From Solimonas sp966252075 (GTDB lineage: Bacteria; Pseudomonadota; Gammaproteobacteria; Nevskiales; Nevskiaceae): a stretch of DNA of 8,937 bases. The translations under genes and the position numbers were made by a program. Within the stretch, counting starts at the first letter, position 1. Every line of letters starts with the position of its first letter. The notes beneath the pieces were generated by a model. The model worked only from the letters and a program-made list of their open reading frames with translations. It made no database searches and had not been told where the DNA came from. Positions 1 to 5,165 of this stretch are shown here, in pieces. Location: assembly GCA_966252075.1 (NCBI GenBank), contig CBINNP010000145.1, forward strand, positions 1 through 8,937, written 5' to 3'.

Positions 1-182
1 CTAGCTATCAGGACTGCGTGGTCAACACCTTGAATTGGTATCGGCAGGAGGCCTCGAAAACCGACCTCGTGTGTGCCAACGAGCAGTATTACCTGCTGCG
101 AGATGGTTACCACACGTGCTGGCGACAGGCAGCCTGTGATGCGTTCATCGAGGCGGCGGTGCAGCTTTGGAACGACTGGTAG
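1..182 (+). CDS. 3' end of an unrecognised Cys/Trp-rich protein (5' truncated by window edge)
   Basis: An open frame runs from base 3 to a TAG stop at 180-182 and gives 59 residues of a C-terminus. It has four cysteines (fragment residues 5, 24, 39 and 45), four tryptophans and many aromatics, and it ends in WNDW. I do not recognise the family. The even number of cysteines and the aromatic content would suit a small exported, disulfide-bonded protein, but the N-terminus that would show a signal peptide is outside the window. By my count the fragment is about 57% GC, clearly lower than the transfer genes that follow. It is separated from them by 129 nt of non-coding sequence, so it is probably not part of their operon and may be cargo inserted in the island. 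That it is a real gene is supported by the uninterrupted frame up to the edge and by its ordinary amino-acid mix, unlike the Arg/Ala/Pro-rich shadow frames elsewhere. The evidence is still modest because the fragment is short. Confidence 0.55.
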   Translation, partial: SYQDCVVNTLNWYRQEASKTDLVCANEQYYLLRDGYHTCWRQAACDAFIEAAVQLWNDW

Positions 183-311
183 TCAAAGGATTGGCTTAAC
201 AGGCAAGCATCACATCTGAAATACGGTTGACCACCGGTTCCGTTTGATTGCGGCGCGAGCCGAGCAAGGGACACAGCATCAAGGCCATTCGCTTCACTTG
301 GGAATGGCACG
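183..311 (+). promoter_or_regulatory. Non-coding leader upstream of the transfer gene cluster, candidate promoter region
   Basis: This 129-nt gap is the longest non-coding stretch before the gene train, so it is the natural place for its promoter. A weak sigma70-like pair can be drawn: TTAACA at 196-201 (5 of 6 to the -35 consensus) and TGAAAT at 217-222 (4 of 6 to the -10), but the spacer is only 15 nt. A TTGACC at 227-232 has no convincing -10 partner. The stretch is less GC-rich than the genes downstream. I see no strong operator palindrome. The promoter call is inferred mainly from position. Confidence 0.25.
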
Positions 312-677
312 ATGGGACAGACCAACCGCCGCACATCCGCATGGCCTTCGCTGGCCGTGCTGTTGGCCGTGTTGCTTTCGGTCATGCAACCTGCCGACGC
401 CGCCGACAGCCTCGCCATGGAGCGCGAGCAGCTCGCCGCGCTCGCCCGCCAGCTCGACCTGATCGACCGCCTCGCCGAGCACGCCGCCCATACCGCTCCG
501 CAGGAACGCGCCCGCTACCACTTCGACTACGCCCGGCTGCGTGCCGACCTTAAGCGCGTTCGCGCCGGCCTGCAGGACTACCTCGTGCCCCAGCGCGCCC
601 AGCCGCGCGATCCCGTCCCGCTGGCCGGCGACTACGTCCGCCGCGACCGCGCCGACGACGAGGAGCCGTCGCCATGA
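312..677 (+). CDS. Integrative conjugative element protein, RAQPRD family (TIGR01690)
   Basis: This is a small exported protein of 121 residues, characteristic of genomic-island type IV secretion clusters. The family is named after the motif RAQPRD, which is present intact at residues 95-100 and followed by a conserved-looking PVPLAGDY segment. Residues 1-30 form a signal peptide: a basic start, a hydrophobic core at about 13-25, and a likely cut after ADA at 30. The mature part (31-121) is mostly charged amphipathic helix with a short acidic tail, so a periplasmic location is expected. Its molecular role is unknown. The ATG at 312 is preceded by only a modest GGGA (300-303), 8 nt upstream. 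It is the first gene of the train and overlaps the next by 4 nt (ATGA), which suggests translational coupling. The family call is firm because the signature motif, length, export signal and neighbourhood all agree. Confidence 0.93.
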   Translation: MGQTNRRTSAWPSLAVLLAVLLSVMQPADAADSLAMEREQLAALARQLDLIDRLAEHAAHTAPQERARYHFDYARLRADLKRVRAGLQDYLVPQRAQPRDPVPLAGDYVRRDRADDEEPSP

Positions 678-913
678 CGCCTTCTGCCGATCAGGTCGCC
701 GCCTTCCAGGCCAACGGCGGCTTTGCGCCTTCGGTCGTCTCTGCCGTGGTGCTGGGCTTCGTGTTCGCCGTGTTGCTGCTGTGGGGCGTGTGGGCCATGC
801 GCACCGCCTACGTCGGCTGGGCCGAACACCGCATCACTGAACGTCAGTTCCTCGCCGTCGTCGTGCGCTTCGTGGCGATGTATCTGGTGCTGACCTTCTT
901 CCTCCTCTCCTGA
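674..913 (+). CDS. Small two-helix membrane protein, TIGR03758 / DUF3262 family
   Basis: The product is 79 residues, with two predicted membrane helices at about 19-41 and 60-78 joined by a short basic/polar loop (42-59). There is no cleavable signal peptide. Length, topology and position directly after the RAQPRD gene match the TIGR03758 family found in ICE transfer clusters, whose role is not established. The two-helix hairpin resembles VirB2/TraA pilin subunits, and the loop shares an AYxxWAE...QF pattern with the loop of the next gene product, so a common origin is possible (my inference). The start is supported by AGGAG at 661-665, 8 nt before the ATG, and by the 4-nt ATGA overlap with the upstream stop. 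A pilin-like or inner-membrane assembly role is plausible but unproven. Confidence 0.88.
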   Translation: MTPSADQVAAFQANGGFAPSVVSAVVLGFVFAVLLLWGVWAMRTAYVGWAEHRITERQFLAVVVRFVAMYLVLTFFLLS

Positions 914-935
914 CCGTCACGAAAGGCCATACGCC

Positions 936-1304
936 ATGAACATGCCTCCGACACCCCATCGCATTCCGTCCCGCATCGCCGCTCCGCTGCTGCCGCTGGC
1001 GCTCGCGGGCCTGCCGCTGTCGGCCTTCGCGCAGGGCCTGCCGACCATGGAGGACCCTTCGCGCGGCCAGGGCAGCGGCATCCTGCAGACGTTGCAGAAC
1101 TACGGCTACGACATCGTGCTGCTGATCGCGCTGCTCGTGGTCGCCTCGATGTTCGTCGGTGTCTGCTATCACGCCTACACGCGCTACTCGGAGATCCACA
1201 CCGGCCGCGCCACCTGGGGCCAGTTCGGCCTGACGGTCGCCGTGGGCGCGATCCTGCTGGTGGTCGGCATCTGGCTGCTCACCAAGGCCACCGGCGTGCT
1301 GTGA
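936..1304 (+). CDS. ICE membrane protein TIGR03745 / DUF2976, candidate pilin-like subunit
   Basis: The product is 122 residues. Residues 1-32 read as a long signal peptide with a basic N-region, a hydrophobic stretch at about 15-30, and a cut after AFA at 32. The mature chain of about 90 residues starts with a polar Gly/Pro-containing segment (33-57), then has two membrane helices at about 58-78 and 98-116 around a basic loop with the AYTRYSE motif (80-86). A signal peptide plus two helices and a short cytoplasmic loop is the layout of VirB2/TraA-type pilins, and its place before the TraL-like gene matches traA in F. The pilin role is inferred, not shown. Family membership is supported by size, topology and neighbours. 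GAAAGG at 921-926 lies 9 nt before the ATG at 936. The gap to the upstream gene is 22 nt, the largest in the train. One cysteine (77) sits at the end of helix 1. Confidence 0.9.
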   Translation: MNMPPTPHRIPSRIAAPLLPLALAGLPLSAFAQGLPTMEDPSRGQGSGILQTLQNYGYDIVLLIALLVVASMFVGVCYHAYTRYSEIHTGRATWGQFGLTVAVGAILLVVGIWLLTKATGVL

Positions 1305-1316
1305 GGGCGGCAAGCG

Positions 1317-1727
1317 ATGGCCGTCCCTTCGGAGACCCCGCAAGACACGCTGGTGACGTTCCTGCCGCACCGGCTGAACCGCCAGCCGGTGGTCGTGCGC
1401 GGGCTGACCGCCGACGAGTTGTGGATCTGCGCTGGCCTGTCGGCCGCAGCCGGATTCGCGCTCGGCCTGCCGCTGGCCTGGCTCACGCACAGCATCGCCA
1501 TGGTGCCGACGCTGATCGTCGCCGGTATCGCGCTGGGCGTCTTCGTCGGCGGCGGCTTCCTGCGCGCGCAGAAGCGCGGCCGGCCCGACACCTGGCTGTA
1601 CCGGCAGCTCCAGTGGCGGCTGGCCCTGCGGTATCCGGCGCTGGCGGCACTCCTGGGCGGGCAGCGCCTCATCACCCGCTCGGGCTACTGGACGACCCGG
1701 CGCAACGCCGATCGAGGTGCGCCATGA
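1317..1727 (+). CDS. TraL/VirB3-like inner-membrane protein, TIGR03750 / DUF3487
   Basis: The 136-residue protein has a soluble N-terminus (1-33) containing a FLPHRLNRQP segment, two closely spaced membrane helices (about 35-56 and 62-83), and a basic C-terminus with KRGRPDTWLYRQLQWRL at about 86-102. The layout of short N-tail, helical hairpin and basic tail with a GRP element is that of TraL/VirB3 proteins, which work at the inner membrane with the assembly ATPase. Length, motif and place in the gene order match the DUF3487 family of ICE transfer regions. The start at 1317 is favoured over upstream options by GAGGG at 1303-1307 and a 12-nt gap after the previous stop. The stop overlaps the next start by 4 nt (ATGA). 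Equivalence to TraL is inferred from topology and synteny. Confidence 0.88.
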   Translation: MAVPSETPQDTLVTFLPHRLNRQPVVVRGLTADELWICAGLSAAAGFALGLPLAWLTHSIAMVPTLIVAGIALGVFVGGGFLRAQKRGRPDTWLYRQLQWRLALRYPALAALLGGQRLITRSGYWTTRRNADRGAP

Positions 1728-2416
1728 GCCGTTTCAAGAACGAGGTTGCGCACCTGCAGGCGCACGTGAAGACGCTGCGCCTGGGGGCCGGCGCGTTGTT
1801 CGTGGTAGCGCTGCTGCTCGGCTTCGGCTGGTGGAGTGCGCCGAAGAGTCTCACCATCCATGTGCCGCCGGACTTGCGCTCGGGCAGCACGCGCAAGTGG
1901 TGGGACGTGCCGCCCGAGAGCGTGTATGCCTTCTCGTTCTACATCTGGCAGCAGGTGCAGCGCTGGCCCACGAACGGCGAGGAAGACTATCCGCGCAACC
2001 TACGCGCGCTGTCGGCCTACCTGACGCCGAGCTGCCGGGCCTTCCTGCAACAGGACTACGAGTACCGTCGCGCCAGTGGCGAGCTGCGTCAGCGCGTGCG
2101 CGGCATCTACGAGATTCCCGGCCGCGGCTACGGCGATGATCCGGCCTCGCGCGTCAAGATGGTCTCCGACCGCGATTGGATCGTCATGCTCGACGTGAGC
2201 GCGGACGAGTACTACGGCTCCGAGCAAGTCAAGCGCGCCCTGGTGCGCTACCCCATCAAGGTCGTCCGGCTGGACATCGACCCCGAGCGCAACCCCTTCG
2301 GCCTGGCGCTGGACTGCTACGCCGGCGCACCACAGCGCATCGAACCGCCGCCGACGCCGACCCAGGCCGGCGCGCCCGCCAACGCCTCCGGCCACCTGCA
2401 GGGAGACTCTCCATGA
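1724..2416 (+). CDS. TraE/VirB8-like bitopic protein, TIGR03746 / DUF2895
   Basis: The product is 230 residues: a short basic cytoplasmic start (1-18), one membrane helix at about 19-38, and a periplasmic domain of about 190 residues ending in a Pro/Ala-rich tail (about 203-230). This architecture is typical of TraE/VirB8 scaffold proteins, which link the inner-membrane ATPases to the outer core. The WWDVPPESVYAFSFYIWQQ segment (59-77), the YLTPSC segment near 99-104 and the charged C-terminal part fit the DUF2895 family of ICE transfer regions. The true start is the ATG at 1724. The frame stays open back to about 1301, but that upstream part runs under the previous gene and is Arg/Ala/Pro-rich noise. 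GAGGTG at 1714-1719 and the ATGA overlap support 1724. There are exactly two cysteines, 104 and 198, both in the periplasmic domain, so they could form a disulfide. Confidence 0.9.
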   Translation: MSRFKNEVAHLQAHVKTLRLGAGALFVVALLLGFGWWSAPKSLTIHVPPDLRSGSTRKWWDVPPESVYAFSFYIWQQVQRWPTNGEEDYPRNLRALSAYLTPSCRAFLQQDYEYRRASGELRQRVRGIYEIPGRGYGDDPASRVKMVSDRDWIVMLDVSADEYYGSEQVKRALVRYPIKVVRLDIDPERNPFGLALDCYAGAPQRIEPPPTPTQAGAPANASGHLQGDSP

Positions 2417-3327
2417 AGTCCGTTGCCTTGTCGGCCCTGGCCGGCGTCCTGCTGATCCTCGGTTTCGTGCCGGCCAGCCAAGCCGTGGAAATCCTGCGCT
2501 GGGAGCGGCTGCCCCTGCCGGTGCCGCTGGTGGTCGGCCAGGAGCGCGTGGTCTTCATCGACCGCAATGTGCGCGTCGGCGTGCCGGCCAGCGTTGGCGA
2601 TCACCTGCGCGTGCAGAGTGCGGGCGGCGCGATCTACCTGCGGGCGAGCGAGCCGATTCCGCCCACGCGGCTGCAACTGCAGGACGTGGAATCCGGCGCG
2701 CTGATCCTGCTCGACATCGCCGCCGAGCCGGCGAAGGACGGCCAGGCGCCGCTGGAGCCGGTGCGCATCGTGGATGCGGAAGCCCCCGCCAAGCGCTACG
2801 GCGGCGGTGCAGCAAGCGGCGCGGACGAGCAGGCCGATGCGCCCGCGGGCAAATCCGTTCCCCGGCGCGAAACGCCGGTACCGGTCGTGCTGACGCGCCA
2901 TGCCGCACAGAACCTGTACGCGCCGCTGCGCACCGTCGAGCCGGTCGCCGGCATCGGGCGCGTAAACCTGCGCCGCGGCCTCGCGCTGGACACCTTGCTG
3001 CCGACGTTGCCGGTGCACGCGCGGGCACTGGCCGCGTGGCGCCTGGAAGACCAGTGGGTGACGGCCGTGCGACTCACCAATACCTCGGCGCGCTGGCTCG
3101 ACCTCGACCCGCGCGCCCTGCAGGGGAACTTCGTGGCGGCGACCTTCCAGCATCCGAACCTGGGGCCGGCCGGCACCGCGTCCGACACCACGGTGCTCTA
3201 CCTGGTCACGCGCGGCCACGGCCTGGCCGAGTCGCTGCTGCCGGCGCTGAGCCCGATCGACGCCAGCGTGAACCTGCCGCCGGCCGCCGCGGCCGGCTCG
3301 ACCGGAGGAGCGCGCGATGAAAAGTAA
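2413..3327 (+). CDS. TraK/VirB9-like periplasmic protein, TIGR03749 / DUF3438
   Basis: The protein is 304 residues with a clean signal peptide (1-24, hydrophobic core about 8-19, cut after SQA). The first mature domain (25-122) is beta-rich and begins with VEILRWERLPLPVPLVVGQ, a pattern typical of TraK/secretin-type proteins. A low-complexity Ala/Gly/Asp linker (about 123-155) leads to a second domain (156-270) with many short beta strands, and the tail is Ala/Pro-rich. It has no cysteines. The domain layout and its place between the TraE-like and TraB-like genes match DUF3438 of ICE transfer regions, the probable outer-core component equivalent to TraK/VirB9 (inferred). The start at 2413 is chosen because GGGAGA (2401-2406) lies 6 nt upstream and the ATGA overlap joins it to the preceding stop. 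The longer open frame back to 2176 lies within the preceding gene. It overlaps the next gene by 11 nt. Confidence 0.9.
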   Translation: MKSVALSALAGVLLILGFVPASQAVEILRWERLPLPVPLVVGQERVVFIDRNVRVGVPASVGDHLRVQSAGGAIYLRASEPIPPTRLQLQDVESGALILLDIAAEPAKDGQAPLEPVRIVDAEAPAKRYGGGAASGADEQADAPAGKSVPRRETPVPVVLTRHAAQNLYAPLRTVEPVAGIGRVNLRRGLALDTLLPTLPVHARALAAWRLEDQWVTAVRLTNTSARWLDLDPRALQGNFVAATFQHPNLGPAGTASDTTVLYLVTRGHGLAESLLPALSPIDASVNLPPAAAAGSTGGARDEK

Positions 3328-4750
3328 TCCGTTGCTCAAGTGGCTGCTGATCCCGATGGCGCTGCTGCTGGTGTTCGTCGGCATCAAGCTGTTCTCCGGC
3401 GCGCCCGGCGGCCAGCCCGCTCCCAAGGGCGCGGCCAGTACGCTCACGCCCGAGGAGATGAAAGCCCTGGGCATCGCTGGCGACACGCCGCGCGATACCG
3501 TCGCCACGCTGGTGGCCCAGGTGAAGCAGTTGCGCACCGAGCTGCAGAGCGCGCTGGGCGACAACAAGCAGCACAAGGCCGAGAACGAGCGCCTGCGCGC
3601 GCGGGAAAGCGCGATCGACCAACGCATCCAGAGCGCGCTGGAAGGCGAGCGCAGCCGCCTGGAGCAGGAGCGCAATCAGGTGGCCAGCGACAGGCAGCAG
3701 ACCCAGGGGCTGCTGCAGGATCTGCAGCGGCAACTGGACGGCCTTTCCGGCAAGGGTGGCCCGTCCGATCTGCCCGTCGGGCTGGGGCTCGAAGAGGGTG
3801 ACGGCCAGCGCTTCAACCGCGGCGTCGCTAGCACGCAGTGGGTCGAGCCCGACGATGCCAAGGTCGACGCCAAGAACAGCAGCAAGGAGCCGAGCTTTCC
3901 CCTGAGCTTCGGGCCGGCCCAGAAAAGCCTGTCGGCCGCAGTGGAATCCGTCGCCGACGTCGGCAGCCGCGCGGTGGGCGCATCCACGAAGGCTGTCTAC
4001 ACCGTGCCGTCGAACTCGACGCTCATGGGGTCGATTGCCATGACGGCGCTGATCGGGCGCGTGCCAATCGATGGAACCGTCAACGATCCCTATCCGTTCA
4101 AGGTGCTGATCGGCCCGGACAACCTCACGGCCAACGGCATCGACATCCCCGACGTGGCCGGCGCCGTGGTCAGCGGCACGGCCTCGGGCGACTGGACGCT
4201 CTCGTGCGTGCGCGGGCAAATCCGCTCGGTCACGTTCGTGTTCCAGGACGGCACCATCCGCACGGTGCCGGAGGACAGCAGCAAGGGCGGCAGCAGCGGC
4301 GGCAACTCGGGGCACAACGGCGCCAGCATCCAAGGCGGTCTGGGCTGGATCAGCGACCCCTACGGCATTCCCTGCGTCAGCGGCGAGCGGCGCAGCAACG
4401 CCCAGCAGTACCTGGGCAGCCAGGCGCTCATCACCGCGGCCGGCGCCGGCGCGGCCTCGCTCATCAAGTCCGACAACGGCAGCGTGGCCGTGGTCGCCAA
4501 CAGCAACGGCTCGCTGGGCACCGTCGGCATCAGCGGCAACGAAGCGATGGGCCGCATCCTCGCGGGCGGCGTGCGCGACATGGCCGATTGGGTCAACAAG
4601 CTCTACGGCCAGGCCTTCGCGGCGGTCTACGTGCAGCCCGGCGCCAGGGTGGCCGTGCATCTGGAGCAACCGCTCGACATCGACTACGACGCCAAGGGGC
4701 GTCGGGTCCACCACCGCACCGGAGAAGCCCATGCCTCGGATCTGGATTGA
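3317..4750 (+). CDS. TraB/VirB10-like scaffold protein, TIGR03752 (PFL_4705 family)
   Basis: The product is 477 residues. It has a short cytoplasmic N-terminus, a single membrane helix at about 9-26, a Pro/Gly stretch, and then a long charged coiled coil (about 58-142, rich in Gln/Glu/Arg). A linker is followed by a periplasmic beta-rich domain (about 225-455). Helix, coiled coil and C-terminal beta-barrel-type domain is the architecture of TraB/VirB10, which spans the envelope and connects the inner-membrane motor to the outer core. The C-terminal YVQPGARVAVHLEQPLDIDY segment (438-457) and a Gly/Ser-rich insert (323-341) are notable. There are exactly two cysteines, 297 and 353, both periplasmic. 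A strong GGAGGAG at 3304-3310, 6 nt before the ATG, fixes the start. The gene overlaps its neighbours by 11 nt upstream and 20 nt downstream. The length fits the family, and the TraB equivalence follows from architecture and synteny. Confidence 0.92.
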   Translation: MKSNPLLKWLLIPMALLLVFVGIKLFSGAPGGQPAPKGAASTLTPEEMKALGIAGDTPRDTVATLVAQVKQLRTELQSALGDNKQHKAENERLRARESAIDQRIQSALEGERSRLEQERNQVASDRQQTQGLLQDLQRQLDGLSGKGGPSDLPVGLGLEEGDGQRFNRGVASTQWVEPDDAKVDAKNSSKEPSFPLSFGPAQKSLSAAVESVADVGSRAVGASTKAVYTVPSNSTLMGSIAMTALIGRVPIDGTVNDPYPFKVLIGPDNLTANGIDIPDVAGAVVSGTASGDWTLSCVRGQIRSVTFVFQDGTIRTVPEDSSKGGSSGGNSGHNGASIQGGLGWISDPYGIPCVSGERRSNAQQYLGSQALITAAGAGAASLIKSDNGSVAVVANSNGSLGTVGISGNEAMGRILAGGVRDMADWVNKLYGQAFAAVYVQPGARVAVHLEQPLDIDYDAKGRRVHHRTGEAHASDLD

Positions 4751-5165
4751 CGCGGCCGCCGTGCTGCTGGCGGCCACCCTGCTCGGCGGCTGCGCCACCA
4801 GCAAGGAGAAGCTGCTGCCGCACGGCGACAGCACCATGCTCGACATCTGGAATCAGGAGACCGGCGGCAGCGCAGGCGGGGGCCAAGCTGCGCGGCAACT
4901 GCTCGACGCGCGCCAGGGCCTGCGCCGGCCGCTGGCCGATGCCGATGTGCAGGCGGCGCCCGGCGTGCAGGCGCGCTACACCCGCACCGCGCAGAACGAG
5001 ATTTACCGCCAGTTCCACCGCCTGCCGAACCCCGACCTGGTGATGTACGTGTTCCCGCACCTGGCGGGCACCGACCCGGTGCCGGTGCCCGGCTACAGCA
5101 CGGTGTTCCCGCTCTACCAGCGCGTGCAGTACGCGATGCCGGGCGAGCGCGTGGAGGACTATTGA
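4731..5165 (+). CDS. Conjugative transfer region lipoprotein, TIGR03751 (TraV/VirB7-like position)
   Basis: The product is 144 residues. A lipoprotein signal peptide is clear: hydrophobic residues 8-18 and the lipobox LGGC at 18-21, with Cys21 as the lipidated residue and the only cysteine. The residue after it is Ala, not Asp, so transport to the outer membrane is expected. The mature part has a flexible Gly/Ala stretch (45-53) and a conserved-looking C-terminal half with LPNPDLVMYVFPHLAG (98-113) and PVPGYSTVFPLYQRVQYAMPGE (118-139), the hallmark region of this ICE lipoprotein family. Its place between the TraB-like and TraC-like genes parallels traV in F, so it probably anchors the outer core complex (inference). 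GGAGAAG at 4721-4727 precedes the ATG at 4731. The start lies inside the upstream gene (20-nt overlap), and the stop shares one base with the next start (TGATG). Confidence 0.93.
   Translation: MPRIWIDAAAVLLAATLLGGCATSKEKLLPHGDSTMLDIWNQETGGSAGGGQAARQLLDARQGLRRPLADADVQAAPGVQARYTRTAQNEIYRQFHRLPNPDLVMYVFPHLAGTDPVPVPGYSTVFPLYQRVQYAMPGERVEDY

Noticed and set aside
227..255. TTGACC as the -35 box of a promoter for the operon
   Set aside because: No -10-like hexamer occurs at 16-18 nt; the downstream sequence is GC-rich.
244..553. Alternative + strand frames overlapping the RAQPRD gene
   Set aside because: They lack any motif and become Arg/Pro-rich where the RAQPRD frame is coding.
1301..1723. 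N-terminal extension of the TraE-like gene back to a GTG at 1301
   Set aside because: This part overlaps the whole TraL-like gene in another frame and encodes an Arg/Ala/Pro-rich sequence. A membrane-anchored start with RBS and ATGA overlap exists at 1724.
2176..2412. N-terminal extension of the TraK-like gene back to 2176
   Set aside because: It overlaps the TraE-like gene and would bury the clear signal peptide that starts at 2413.
3206..4846. A 546-residue minus-strand open frame opposite the TraB-like gene
   Set aside because: It crosses three + strand genes, has shadow-type composition and no recognisable domain.
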